Positions 1 to 8,150 of a DNA stretch of 64,000 nucleotides are shown here, in pieces; positions within the stretch are counted from its first letter, which is position 1, and every line of letters starts with the position of its first letter. The position numbers and the translations under genes are program-made. A model generated the notes under the pieces. It was not told where the DNA came from and did no database searches. It saw nothing but the letters and a program-made list of their open reading frames with translations. Source of the stretch: Methylocaldum sp002005105 (GTDB lineage: Bacteria > Pseudomonadota > Gammaproteobacteria > Methylococcales > Methylococcaceae); contig NZ_CP194902.1 in the NCBI RefSeq assembly GCF_051027545.1, positions 2,914,001-2,978,000 on the forward strand, read 5' to 3'.

Positions 1-66
1 GTTTCGAGAAACAGATTTCGGCTATCCGGCGTGCAGGATTTCCGTATGAACAAGGAGGATCAATAC

Positions 67-1581
67 ATGACTGCTTTCGGCTTCAGCAGAGTTCCTCGTA
101 GACATTTGCTGCTTTTCGCGGCGCTGTTCGGTTCGACAGTAGAGTCCGCCGAGGCGACCACCCTCACGGTGGGTGCGATTGACGCCAACGGCATGGCTTG
201 CACCTTGGCCGATGCCATCGTCGCGGCCGATAACAATATCAGCACCGGCGGCTGCCCCGCGGGTTCCGAGGACGATACCGACATCATTGAACTCACCGGC
301 GACGTCATCCTGGCGGAAGCCTTGCCCGAGGTGAGGAGCTACTGCAGTCCGGAGCCCGATCCTTGTGCTGAGAGTGTTCAAACCCGCATCACGATCAACG
401 GCCACGGTCATTCGATCGCACGCTCGCGCGATCCGGATACCCCGGAATTCGACCTGCTCACGCTTTTTGCGCTCTGTGGCGAGGGCATCTTTATGCCCCC
501 GCCGATCGTCATGCTGAATGACGTTGTGCTGAAACATGGCCAAACCGGCATTTCGTTGAAGGTTGCGACCCTCGGCATCGAGTGTCCGCCGGAGCTTGAG
601 CTGGTGAATAGCCGTATTACCGACAATAGCGGCGATGGCATCTCGGCGCGCTTTGCCTCGATGCGGCTTACGAACAGCGTGATCGAAAGCAATGGCGGCC
701 GCGGCATCGGAGGATACGCTACCGACATTCATTTGACGGACAGCACCGTCGCTCATAATGCGGATCGTGGTGTCTCGGCCCTTGGCGGCCTTCCATTTTA
801 TGAGAGACGAGGGGTGCTCTCCGTGACCCGCAGCACCCTCGCCGGCAATACCGGCGGTGGCGTCGAACTCGCCGGTCTACACGCCACGCTCGTGAACAGT
901 ACCGTGTCCGGAAACGGAAATACCAAGACTACGGGAGGCGGCATTCACGTGATACCCAGCGATAGCAGCGATGAGCAGCCGGTAACCGAATTAACGCTCA
1001 TCAACACCACCGTTTCCGATAACGTCGCTGAGCTTGGCGGAGGCGTATACCGCGACAGCGGAGAGCACCGGATCTTTATCGACAGAAGCACCGTGATCAA
1101 TTCGATTCTTGCCGATAACACCGGCGGTGACTGCATGAGCGCCCCCGGCACCACGCGCATCGCCTTCAGCGGGCAAAATCTGATCGAGGACGGCGGGTGT
1201 TTCGACCCGAGCTATTCGAATCCCCCGCTGATCGGCGATCCCAAGCTCGGTCCCCTTGAGGACAATGGCGGGCCGACGCTGACCCACGCGCTTCAAAGGG
1301 ACAGCATAGCGCTGAATCGGATTGCCTTCATTCACGACGTGAACGGCAATCCTCTCGGCTGCGAAGGTACGACCGACGGCGTTACCGCCGGAGTCGTCAC
1401 CGATCAGCGCGGGGTCAGCCGGGCGCGGCCCGGTGACGACTTTTGCGACATCGGCGCTTTCGAACGCGCCTTCCCATCCGCCGCGGGCGAATGCAAGAAC
1501 GGCGGCTACAGGAAATTCGGCTTCGATAGGCTTGGACAGTGTCTCCGGTACCTGACCCAGCGGAAAACGCAGTCGCATTAG
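67..1581 (+). CDS. Secreted right-handed beta-helix protein (choice-of-anchor Q type)
   Basis: The predicted protein is about 504 residues long. A hydrophobic segment near residues 12-30 ending in a small-residue stretch looks like a signal peptide. The body holds short repeats of the type 'NS.I..N.G.GI', 'STV..N..RGV' and 'NTTVSDN.AELGGGV', which are turns of a pectate-lyase-like parallel beta-helix. Near the end 'DIGAFE' is the hallmark of the choice-of-anchor Q family. The tail 'CKNGGYRKFGF...GQC' is a motif common at the ends of secreted bacterial proteins. I chose the ATG at 67 because a strong ribosome site (AAGGAGGA, 51-58) lies just upstream; an ATG at 31 is also in frame but has no such site. 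The function is unknown; surface or extracellular adhesion or carbohydrate contact is a family-level guess. Confidence 0.8.
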   Translation: MTAFGFSRVPRRHLLLFAALFGSTVESAEATTLTVGAIDANGMACTLADAIVAADNNISTGGCPAGSEDDTDIIELTGDVILAEALPEVRSYCSPEPDPCAESVQTRITINGHGHSIARSRDPDTPEFDLLTLFALCGEGIFMPPPIVMLNDVVLKHGQTGISLKVATLGIECPPELELVNSRITDNSGDGISARFASMRLTNSVIESNGGRGIGGYATDIHLTDSTVAHNADRGVSALGGLPFYERRGVLSVTRSTLAGNTGGGVELAGLHATLVNSTVSGNGNTKTTGGGIHVIPSDSSDEQPVTELTLINTTVSDNVAELGGGVYRDSGEHRIFIDRSTVINSILADNTGGDCMSAPGTTRIAFSGQNLIEDGGCFDPSYSNPPLIGDPKLGPLEDNGGPTLTHALQRDSIALNRIAFIHDVNGNPLGCEGTTDGVTAGVVTDQRGVSRARPGDDFCDIGAFERAFPSAAGECKNGGYRKFGFDRLGQCLRYLTQRKTQSH

Positions 1582-1787
1582 AGCGTTTTTGCGTCAGGCT
1601 AACGGGAATGAGAAGTCTTCTGTTCGGGTTGAAAAAGCCGCAGGACGCGACCCCCGGCAGGAGCACGAACGATGACGAAATGGGAGTTTGTCGGCGGGCC
1701 TGCTGACGGCGGAGATGGCCCGGTGGGTACCGGCCGAAGAGAAACCGCCGCGCAGCAGCTTATCTGAACGACGGCTTCCCCTGCGGC

Positions 1788-2021
1788 TAGAGCGTTTTCC
1801 GAGTCGGTGTAAGGGATTCGGATATGTAGGTCGGCAATCCCTTGCCGACGTATCGGCTCGGCGAAGGGCTTTGTCGGAAGGGCAGCTCTGGCGCTCCCAG
1901 AGATGCCGTTTGCGATTGGAAGGGTCGCGACTAAAGCGACCGTTTGCGATTGGGAAGGGATTGCCGACCTACGCTCTCCCCTCCAGGAACGAATCCGTAC
2001 ACCGGGACGGAAAACGCTCTA
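1788..2021. repeat. MITE-A copy with TAGAGCGTTTTCC terminal inverted repeats
   Basis: This non-coding block begins TAGAGCGTTTTCC and ends GGAAAACGCTCTA. Inside are inverted copies of 'GTAGGTCGGCAATCCCTTGC' and 'GGGATTGCCGACCTAC' and one 'TTTGCGATTGG' hairpin unit. Related copies lie at 3436-3632, 24051-24210, 32314-32460 and, more degenerate, at 29250-29692 and 52951-53303. The rest of the gap 1582-2166 holds no gene that I can support. Confidence 0.8.
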
Positions 2022-2124
2022 AGTACATTCAGGGAAGTCTTGCGGCATAGGCACCACTACAGGAGAAACCCGCCAATCAAACTAATCTGTCGAGATTCCG
2101 TAAAAGTTTACGGAATGTACTTAG
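2019..2124. repeat. MITE-B copy 1, 106 bp, CTAAGTACATTC ends
   Basis: This element is bounded by CTAAGTACATTC and its inverse GAATGTACTTAG. Its internal sequence is nearly the reverse complement of the 106-bp block at 3333-3438, which has the same length and ends. It carries no ORF. It abuts and slightly overlaps the right end of the MITE-A copy. Confidence 0.85.
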
Positions 2125-2166
2125 ATCTTGCATTAGACGGGCATTAACTTACTGGGAGGTAAAGCG

Positions 2167-2658
2167 ATGAAGAAACGTATAGTCAGGATCGTGTCCATCG
2201 GAATCACCCTTAACCTGTTCCTGGCGGGCACTACATGGTCGGAGGAGGCTAAGGTCAAGTATCCCGAAGCTTATCGAGACTGGACTCGCGTAAAGTCAAT
2301 GGTGATCCAGCAAGGGCATCCTCTCTATGATTCCTTCGGCGGAATTCATCATATCTATGCCAATGACGAGGCACTGAAGGCCATGACCAAGGGCGATATC
2401 TATCCCGATGGTTCAGTGCTGATTTTCGATCTCCTCGAGGCGAAGAGCGAGAACAATGCCATCGTGGAGGGTGACCGAAAAGTTCTTGGGGTAATGGAGA
2501 AGGATTCCGAGAAGTTCAAGGAAACCGGAGGATGGGGTTTCGAGGGATTCAAAGGAGATACCCAGGAAAGAGTGGTCAAGGACGCGAAGAACGAATGTTT
2601 TTCTTGCCATGTACCCCAGAAGCAGTCGGATTACGTATACAGCACTTACCGCAAGTAG
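2167..2658 (+). CDS. Cytochrome P460 / cytochrome c'-beta family protein
   Basis: The 163-residue protein has an N-terminal signal peptide (residues 1-25, ending near TWSEE), as expected for a periplasmic cytochrome. A single haem c attachment motif CFSCH lies near the C-terminus (about residues 147-151), the position typical of the P460 fold. The body ('YRDWTRVKSMVI', 'HHIYANDEALKAM', 'YPDGSVLIFDLLE') matches that family. True P460 enzymes oxidise hydroxylamine through a lysine-haem cross-link, whereas the c'-beta relatives bind NO. I cannot decide between them by eye, because the cross-linking lysine has to be placed by alignment. In a methanotroph either would handle nitrogen intermediates arising when methane monooxygenase oxidises ammonia. 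GGGAGG at 2154-2159 is a good ribosome site. Confidence 0.85.
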   Translation: MKKRIVRIVSIGITLNLFLAGTTWSEEAKVKYPEAYRDWTRVKSMVIQQGHPLYDSFGGIHHIYANDEALKAMTKGDIYPDGSVLIFDLLEAKSENNAIVEGDRKVLGVMEKDSEKFKETGGWGFEGFKGDTQERVVKDAKNECFSCHVPQKQSDYVYSTYRK

Positions 2659-2662
2659 TCAT

Positions 2663-3236
2663 CCGATATCGATCGGGTATCCAGTCGGTTGCCTGGTGGG
2701 TTACGGCATTGCGGCCGCGACGACAGCGGAGGCGATGCGCCAGGCGGTTCATCAGTTCCAGCCCGACCTGGTGCTATGTCCGATGCTCGCCCAGGTCGGT
2801 CATTCCCCGCGACATTTGGAAACGGTACACGTGCATCATCCTCCATCCCGGAATCGTCGGTGACCGTGGCGGCAATTCGCTCGATTGGGCGATTCTGAAC
2901 GAGGAAACGCATAAGGGGCCTCACCGCGGTGGAGGCCGCGGACCAGGTTGATTCCGGTGCGATCTGGGCGACCTACGAATTCAAGATGCGGTCGGCGAGC
3001 AAGAGCAGCCTGTACCGAGATGAGGTGGCGCGCGCAGCGGTCAAGGCCATGTTGGTCGCGGTGAGGCGCTTCGAAAGCCGCTTGTTCGTGTCGTGAAGGC
3101 CGAGTAGCGGCAAATCGACTGGAAATGCGATCCCGTCGCCACGATCCCGAGGAAGATCCGTTCCGCCGACGGCGCCCCCGGCGTGCTGGACGGGATCAGC
3201 GGGCTGCCTGAGCGATGGCGTGAACAGCCCGCGTAG
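2663..3236 (+). pseudogene. hypX: Decayed hydrogenase maturation gene hypX/hoxX (formyltransferase-like part)
   Basis: No single frame is open, but consecutive frames spell an ordered HypX formyl-transferase domain. First comes 'AVHQFQPDLVLCPML', then after a shift 'IPRDIWKRYTCIILHPG' followed by 'GDRGGNSLDWAIL'. After another shift come 'AADQVDSGAIWATYEF' and 'LYRDEVARAAVKAM', and after a stop 'RQIDWKCDPVATIPRKIR' and 'SADGAPGVLDGI'. The N-terminus, a piece of about 25 residues before RQIDW and the whole crotonase-like half are missing. HypX helps make the active-site ligand of oxygen-tolerant NiFe hydrogenases. This copy cannot be functional, and no other hydrogenase gene is in the window. 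Confidence 0.85.
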
Positions 3237-3259
3237 AGCGGAGTAGGGTACTCCCGTAT

Positions 3260-3329
3260 TCCAATCACAAACGGTTGTCCGGGGAGGGGCTGGCCGGCGC
3301 TCCCGGCCAGGCCGTTTGCGATTGGAAGG
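3260..3329. repeat. Palindromic 'TTTGCGATTGG' hairpin unit
   Basis: The outer arms are 'CCAATCACAAACGG' and 'CCGTTTGCGATTGG', and they enclose an inner stem 'CTGGCCGGCGCTCCCGGCCAG'-like palindrome. It belongs to the same family as the units at 29356-29536 and 53003-53175. Confidence 0.7.
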
Positions 3330-3332
3330 TCG

Positions 3333-3438
3333 CTAAGTACATTCCGCAAATACTTGCGGAATCTCGACTGTTTGGCTTGATTGGCGGGGTTGTCCTGCAG
3401 GTTGCCTATGCCGCAAGACATTCCCTGAATGTACTTAG
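3333..3438. repeat. MITE-B copy 2, 106 bp, inverted relative to copy 1
   Basis: It has CTAAGTACATTC and GAATGTACTTAG ends, is the same length as 2019-2124 and is its near reverse complement. The two copies bracket the cytochrome P460 gene and the hypX remnant. Confidence 0.85.
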
Positions 3439-3632
3439 AGCATTTTCATATCTACTGTACGGGCACTCGCGCGTAGGTCGGGAATCCTTTCCCGACGCCA
3501 CGTCCCCGCCGAGCGTCTTCGTCGGCAAAGGGTTGCCGACCTACGAATGCTTGAATCCATTCACCCGAGCCGAAGGCGCCAACGACGTCCGCCAAGCTGG
3601 TTTTGCCGTACGAGCGCGATGAAAACGCTCTA
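3436..3632. repeat. MITE-A copy interrupted at its right end by IS1380
   Basis: It starts TAGAGCATTTTCAT and ends ATGAAAACGCTCTA. It contains 'GTAGGTCGGGAATCC' and the inverse 'GGGTTGCCGACCTAC'. The insertion sequence begins directly after the last bases and has duplicated CTAA there. Confidence 0.75.
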
Positions 3633-3633
3633 A

Positions 3634-5205
3634 CCTGAATATTTCATCAGGACCTCAGTGAAGGTAGGAGGCCGGTCGCGTTCTGGGTTCGGGACCAGAA
3701 AAAGGCGTGTTGAGTGCTCGTTTGGGGTGAAAGTCTGAATTTCAGGCAAACGTCCCCCTTACCCCCAGAGAATCAACGTGCCGGGGAACCCACTCGGCCC
3801 GGCTCAGCCGGGGGCAAAGCGCTCGGCGATGTGCCAGAACAGCGCCTGCCAGGGGTAAGCATTCGGCAACAGGAAGCGAATGCGACGGGTATTTCGAAGG
3901 ATCACGCCACCGATTTTGAGGAGCTTGCCCCTGAGAGTGGAACACTGCGCCCGAGCGAGTTCGGTACCGGCGAGGCCGAGGCGACGAAGGGCTTCCAACA
4001 AGAGGTAGCCGAGCGAGGCGAGCAGCAGCCGGAATTGGTTGGCCCACCAGACGTGACAACTGGTGCGGTCCGCGAACAAGCCGAGTTGCTGTTCCTTGAT
4101 CCGGTTTTCCATGTCGCCCCGCGCACAATAGACGTCTTCGTACAGCGCTTGGGAGTCGCCCGCCAGGTTGGTGACCAGGAACCTTGGATTTTCGCCTTGG
4201 GGTCCATGCTCGGCTTTGAGGATCACCTGGCGGGGGTGTTTCCAGGTGCCGGCGGTATAGGCAAACTCACCGAAGACCCGCTGTTTTTCCGAGGTGGCGG
4301 CAAATTGGGTTTGCGCTGCCTGGCGCCAAGGCGCCGCAAGCTTCAAAAGGCGGTTGTTCTTGGCCAGGCCCACGAGATAACCGACGCCGTGGCGTTCGCA
4401 CCAGGCCAGAATCCGCCGTCGGCAGAAGCCCGAATCGGCCCGGAAGATGATTTTCACCTCGGGCCAGACGGCACGCAGCCGTTGCACCAGAGCTTTCAGG
4501 ATCGCCCCGGCGTGCTTGGCCGCGTCGATCTTCGAGGGCCTGAGATAGCTGACCAACAACTGATCGCCGCAAAAGACGTAAAGCGGCAGGAAGCAATAGT
4601 GGTCATAGTAGCCATGGAAGAACCGGCCTTCCTGATGCCCATGGACCGGATCATCGGTCGCGTCGAAATCCAGGATGAGCTGATCCGGCGGCGTCGGAAA
4701 TGAAGCGATGAACTGCTCGACAAACACCTCATGGATCGCCAGGGCCGCCGCCCGATCCATCCGGTTTTCCAAGCGGCACAAGGTGGGGCTGGAGGCACCG
4801 GGCGACAGCCGTTCACAGGCCGTCTGCAACGCCAGGTCATGGCGCCAGGTGTCGTGATCGTTGAGGTCTTCATAGCCTTGGCACAGGCCATAAACCCGCT
4901 GTCGCAGCAGGTGGAGCACGGCGTGGGCACACCGGCTGGGATCACGCGGGTCCTTCAAGCGTTGGGCCACGCTGTCCAGCAAACCCAGCTTGCGATCGAC
5001 CTGCCGCAACAGCAGCACTCCGGCATCGCTGGTCACAGCGCCCCCGTCGAAGGCCACATCGATGCGGCGGCGTGCCACGGGCGCAAACAGCTCGATTTGT
5101 CCGGTACAATGTGTCACGGCGGAATCTCCTCACAAATTCGATGTCAGCAGTTGAATTTTAAGGGCTTTTCGATTCCGCCACCCCTCCTTTCATGAAATAT
5201 CCAGG
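3634..5205 (-). mobile_element. IS1380-family insertion sequence, complete (1572 bp)
   Basis: The left end CCTGAATATTTCAT and the right end ATGAAATATCCAGG are imperfect inverted repeats. CTAA occurs immediately outside both ends (3630-3633 and 5206-5209), which is a 4-bp target duplication as expected for this family. The element carries one transposase gene on the minus strand and sits at the edge of a MITE-A repeat, so no host gene is broken. The intact ends, duplication and ORF suggest recent movement. Confidence 0.9.
3804..5117 (-). CDS. IS1380 family transposase
   Basis: The 437-residue DDE transposase has a length normal for IS1380. Visible family blocks are 'FDGGAVTSDAGVLLLRQ' near the N-terminus, 'LILDFDATDDPVHG' (first catalytic Asp) around residue 145, 'IIFRADSGFCRR' (second Asp) near residue 225 and 'CARGDMENRIKEQQLGL' (catalytic Glu region) near residue 335. 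Translation probably starts at a GTG (5117-5115) preceded by GAGGAG. The frame is intact, so the element may be active. It is the only gene of the IS. Confidence 0.92.
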   Translation of the reverse strand: MTHCTGQIELFAPVARRRIDVAFDGGAVTSDAGVLLLRQVDRKLGLLDSVAQRLKDPRDPSRCAHAVLHLLRQRVYGLCQGYEDLNDHDTWRHDLALQTACERLSPGASSPTLCRLENRMDRAAALAIHEVFVEQFIASFPTPPDQLILDFDATDDPVHGHQEGRFFHGYYDHYCFLPLYVFCGDQLLVSYLRPSKIDAAKHAGAILKALVQRLRAVWPEVKIIFRADSGFCRRRILAWCERHGVGYLVGLAKNNRLLKLAAPWRQAAQTQFAATSEKQRVFGEFAYTAGTWKHPRQVILKAEHGPQGENPRFLVTNLAGDSQALYEDVYCARGDMENRIKEQQLGLFADRTSCHVWWANQFRLLLASLGYLLLEALRRLGLAGTELARAQCSTLRGKLLKIGGVILRNTRRIRFLLPNAYPWQALFWHIAERFAPG

Positions 5206-5294
5206 CTAAAGCGACGTTTGCGATTGGGAGCACCAGAACGACCCTCCAGGCGCACCGGCGGAGCCGCCATTCCACCGAATGCGCCCTACGCGAG

Positions 5295-6020
5295 CTAATC
5301 CGTGAGATAGAAGGTGATGGTCGTAACGAGCCGGACCTCTTTCTCAATGCTCTTGGTGTCGCCGTACTCCTCACCGACATCACGAATAATGAAGCCACCC
5401 TGCTGCGCGTCCCTTATGCCGCCAACCTTGACTCCGGCATCGGCCGCGAACTCGTTCGCGGCAATACGAGCGTTTGTAGTCGCTTCCTTTACCATGGCTG
5501 GCTTTATCTCGTTTAGCTTCGTGAAGTGATAGGCTGGCGCGTTGTTCTGTATATCAATGCCCTAGGCTATTAGCCTGTTTAGCTTCGATCTCGCTTCCGA
5601 AACCAAACGAACTTTGCCGGTTTCGACGTCAATCGATCCGACAAGCACATGTTTCTCTTCGACAAGCTGTTGCTTGTCGTCCCGGAACTCTTTTTTCTCG
5701 TAGTCAATGACACCGGGCGAAACTTCCGACTTCTCAAAACCGCTTTCCAGGAGCAGCGACACGATCCGCGACTGATCAGCTTCCGACTGTTCATAGAGTT
5801 TTGACACCGGGGTCGTTCCGCTTCCGGATACGGTGTACTGGATCTTCCAATAGGCCCGATCCGCCTCGACCCGCCTCTCGGCTAGGCCCTTCACCTCCGC
5901 GGTGTTAATGCCGACCTTGGCGTTATACAACGTTTGGCTGACAAAGTAGCCGCTAACAGCGATTCCTAGGGAAAGGGCCAAAGAAACTACTAGAAGCTCA
6001 GCTCGACCAATGTTGTTCAT
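5295..6020 (-). pseudogene. SIMPL (YggE-like) domain protein interrupted by one in-frame amber codon
   Basis: From the ATG at 6020 (GGGGGA upstream) the product has a membrane anchor at residues 8-30 followed by the SIMPL domain 'GLAERRVEADRAYWKIQY'. At 5562-5564 a TAG ends the frame after 'KLNRLIA'. The same frame then continues without shift as 'GIDIQNNAPAYHFTKLNEIK' and ends at 5295 with 'VTTITFYLTD'. In relatives the interrupted position reads roughly LIxQGI, so a single CAG to TAG change explains it. The total length of about 241 residues is normal. SIMPL proteins are periplasmic and have been linked to oxidative-stress tolerance. It could be a pseudogene, a suppressed stop or a sequencing error. 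Confidence 0.8.
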
Positions 6021-6132
6021 CACATCTTCCCCCTGTTGTCCCCACTGTATCGCCTAGCGCCCTGCCGAGCGGCGAGGGGCATGAAAGCAAACGGACACCG
6101 CGGACGAACTTACGGAGTCCGAATACATTCGT

Positions 6133-6309
6133 TTAAGGAAGCTCTGAACAAGTGGATTCCGTTCATGCCCCTTCGACAGGCTCAGGGCAGGCTCAGGAGA
6201 GCGTTCGACAAGCCTGTCCTGAGCCGAGTCGAAGGGCTCACCACGAACCGAATCCTTACGTTACCGTTCGTCCTGAGCCTGTCGAAGGACTTAATCAGAG
6301 CTTCCTTAA
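6133..6309. repeat. Inverted-repeat element with TTAAGGAAGCTCTGA ends
   Basis: TTAAGGAAGCTCTGA at 6133-6147 is matched by TCAGAGCTTCCTTAA at 6295-6309. Between them are inverted pieces of 'CTTCGACAGGCTCAGG' and 'CCTGAGCCTGTCGAAGG'. The gap 6021-6650 otherwise shows no convincing gene. A second palindromic fragment, 'GGCAAGGAATTGCTGACC', lies near 6614-6640. Confidence 0.75.
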
Positions 6310-6650
6310 GTTTTGGAACAAAGTTTAGGCGGTTTCCCGCGTCAGCCTGCCCGCCAACACCCGTTCGTCGCTGCCGCGACGTGTTCGCATGATGTGCCGG
6401 CATGAGCGTTCGGCCATTTTCCCGTCTGGCGCTTTTCCGATCAACCGAAAGGAACCGGCCGCAAGACTGAGAATCCAGCCAAACAATCCGCCGTAATGGA
6501 GTGATTCCCTTATATCTTCCGCGACTCTTCTATCACATCGTTGGAGCCCGCATCCTATGCGGGTTAGATGATTTATAGCCGCAGGATGGACAAAGCATAG
6601 CGTGCCCATCGAGCGCATTCGTCGGCAAGGAATTGCTGACCTACAAAATC

Positions 6651-6959
6651 TCAGTCCCGGTTTGCGATAGCGTTTCTTTGTGCCATGCGTATGCGTTCCG
6701 CGATTCCTAGCGGGCTGGATTCGTAAGCGGCCTTCGCCTCGTCCAGCGCGGCTTGGGCGGTGGCGGCTTCTTCCGCCGTCAGCGGCAAGCGGCCTGCGAT
6801 ATGGGTGGCGTCTGGCACGGCCTTTAGTATGGCTGCCCAGTTCGGGTGCTCGTGGATCGGAATCAGTCGGTCGGCCTCCTTCTTGCCTTCGAGACAGATG
6901 GCCATGCCGATGACCTCAACTTTGCGGCCGTCTTCTGTGGTTTTGATATAAGTAGCCAT
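6651..6959 (-). CDS. Small conserved-looking protein at the end of the isc-nif operon
   Basis: This 102-residue acidic cytoplasmic protein has no family I recognise. It begins MATYIKTTEDGRKVEVIG, has an alanine-rich helical middle ('LTAEEAATAQAALDEAKAAY') and ends in an arginine-rich helix. I placed the start at 6959 because CAGGAT lies upstream at a normal distance; the frame is open further upstream, but that part runs into the fmdB gene. It follows the FmdB-like gene by about 45 bp on the same strand and is the last gene of the Fe-S/nif operon, which suggests a nif-linked but unknown role. Confidence 0.6.
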   Translation of the reverse strand: MATYIKTTEDGRKVEVIGMAICLEGKKEADRLIPIHEHPNWAAILKAVPDATHIAGRLPLTAEEAATAQAALDEAKAAYESSPLGIAERIRMAQRNAIANRD

Positions 6960-7006
6960 GGCGGTTTTATCCTGAGATTCGGAATTTCTGTATCGATGAC
7001 TTATTG

Positions 7007-7243
7007 CTACGACTTGATGCGCGGACGCTCGGAAGCGGAGTAGTTGCTGAAATGGCCTTCCCGCGCGGCTTGCGCTCGGGCCTTCGACACCAGGCCGGCC
7101 GTTTTGCCTTGAGGGGCCGTCAGTGAAGGTAGTTTTTCCAAGGTCTGTGCCCCGCACTCCGGACAGGACGGAACGGCGGACAGGCTCACCAGTAATTCGA
7201 AGGTTTTGTCACATTGCTTGCAATGAAAGTCGTAAATCGGCAT
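7007..7243 (-). CDS. FmdB-family zinc-ribbon protein
   Basis: The 78-residue protein begins MPIYDFHCKQCDKTFE and continues with a second pair of cysteines in 'SCPECGAQ'. This gives the CxxC...CxxC zinc ribbon that defines the FmdB family of regulatory-type small proteins. Its C-terminal third is basic and low-complexity. It is co-directional with bolA/grxD upstream and the 102-residue gene downstream. In nif clusters such proteins occur but have no firmly assigned function. Confidence 0.8.
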   Translation of the reverse strand: MPIYDFHCKQCDKTFELLVSLSAVPSCPECGAQTLEKLPSLTAPQGKTAGLVSKARAQAAREGHFSNYSASERPRIKS

Positions 7244-7285
7244 AGATCGATCTCTCGTCAGTCAATCAAAAACCATCCCGCAGCC

Positions 7286-7567
7286 TCACTCCGTAGACGG
7301 AGCGTTAGGCGCGGCGCCCGTTCCGCCTTGCTGTTCCCGCTGCCATTCGGAAGGCGTATAGACCTTCATGCTGATGGCGTGCAACGCGCCGCTTGCCAGG
7401 GGTTCTTTGACGGTTGCCAGAACTTTTTGCTGACGCCGGACCGGCGATAAGCCTTCGAAAGCCTCCCCGATGATCACGATCGAGAAATTACAGCCTTCGC
7501 CTTCAACCGAGAGTTGGCAATCGGGCAGGCCGGTTTCGATCAGGCTACGGACTTCCGCGATCTCCAT
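7286..7567 (-). CDS. BolA/IbaG-family protein
   Basis: The 93-residue protein starting MEIAEVRSLIETGLPDCQL shows the BolA fold with 'GEAFEGLSPVRRQQKVLATV' in the centre and 'LHAISMKVYTPSEW' near the end. BolA-type proteins pair with monothiol CGFS glutaredoxins to bridge a [2Fe-2S] cluster. The gene lies 5 bp after grxD on the same strand, which fits that partnership. The start at 7567 is the ATG closest to the glutaredoxin stop; longer readings would overlap grxD extensively. Which BolA subfamily it belongs to is not certain, though its short form resembles IbaG. Confidence 0.85.
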   Translation of the reverse strand: MEIAEVRSLIETGLPDCQLSVEGEGCNFSIVIIGEAFEGLSPVRRQQKVLATVKEPLASGALHAISMKVYTPSEWQREQQGGTGAAPNAPSTE

Positions 7568-7572
7568 GGCGA

Positions 7573-7902
7573 TCAGTCCGCTTTTTTGCCGGCGACGGCT
7601 TTTTCCAGCATGGGCTTGAGCTCGCCCTTCTGCGCGATTTCCGCAACGATATCGCTGCCGCCGACGAGTTCGCCGTTCACGAACAATTGGGGAAAGGTGG
7701 GCCACTCCGAGATGCTGGGCAGCTTCTCCCGGATCGAAGGCGCCTGGAGCACATTGACGTAAGCGAAGGGAACGCCGGTGGACTGAAGTGCCGCAACGGC
7801 CTTGGCGGAAAAACCGCATTGCGGCATATCGGGTACCCCTTTCATGTAGAGGAGGACCGGATGGGTCGCGATCTGTTCGCGGATGGTATTTTCGATGCTC
7901 AT
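7573..7902 (-). CDS. grxD: Monothiol glutaredoxin, Grx4 type
   Basis: The protein of about 109 residues contains the CGFS active site ('MPQCGFSAKAVAAL', residues 26-39) of class II monothiol glutaredoxins. It also has 'WPTFPQLFVNGELVGGSDI', the cis-Pro and glutathione-binding segments. These proteins carry and transfer [2Fe-2S] clusters rather than reduce disulfides. I took the ATG at 7902 because GAGAGG stands 7 bases upstream. It is paired with the bolA-like gene and lies at the distal part of the isc-nif operon, so it probably helps supply clusters to nitrogenase-related proteins. Confidence 0.92.
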   Translation of the reverse strand: MSIENTIREQIATHPVLLYMKGVPDMPQCGFSAKAVAALQSTGVPFAYVNVLQAPSIREKLPSISEWPTFPQLFVNGELVGGSDIVAEIAQKGELKPMLEKAVAGKKAD

Positions 7903-7966
7903 TGCTGATCCTCTCATTAGTTAATCAATCGGCTTATTCCATTCGGCATTCGAGTGAACATTAATC

Positions 7967-8051
7967 GTAGGGTGGGTTAGGCCGCAAGGCCGTAACCCAC
8001 CGATTCGAGGTTGCTCGGTGGGTTACGGCCTTGCGGCCTAACCCACCCTAC
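7967..8051. repeat. Perfect 35-bp inverted repeat, GTAGGGTGGGTTAGG family
   Basis: GTAGGGTGGGTTAGGCCGCA... at the left is matched by an exact inverse ending ...TAACCCACCCTAC at the right, with a loop of about 15 nt. As RNA it would form a very stable hairpin in the 249-bp gap between fdx2 and grxD, where it could reduce or stop transcription. Relatives are at 11461-11534 and 32651-32722. Confidence 0.85.
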
Positions 8052-8150
8052 AAAAATGAATTCCTTAATTGAAAGCGATTTGGAATTTGGAATTAGGTCT
8101 GCCGGCAGGTGCGAATTTGTCGCACCTGCCACGATTATGACGGCCGGATC

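Noticed and set aside
1688..2050. Plus-strand ORF of 120 codons after the beta-helix gene
   Set aside because: It is composed of MITE-A and hairpin-unit sequence; the same peptides recur wherever the repeats occur.
6036..6392. Plus-strand ORF of 118 codons upstream of the SIMPL gene
   Set aside because: Most of it is translated inverted-repeat sequence (CTTCGACAGGCTCAGG type).
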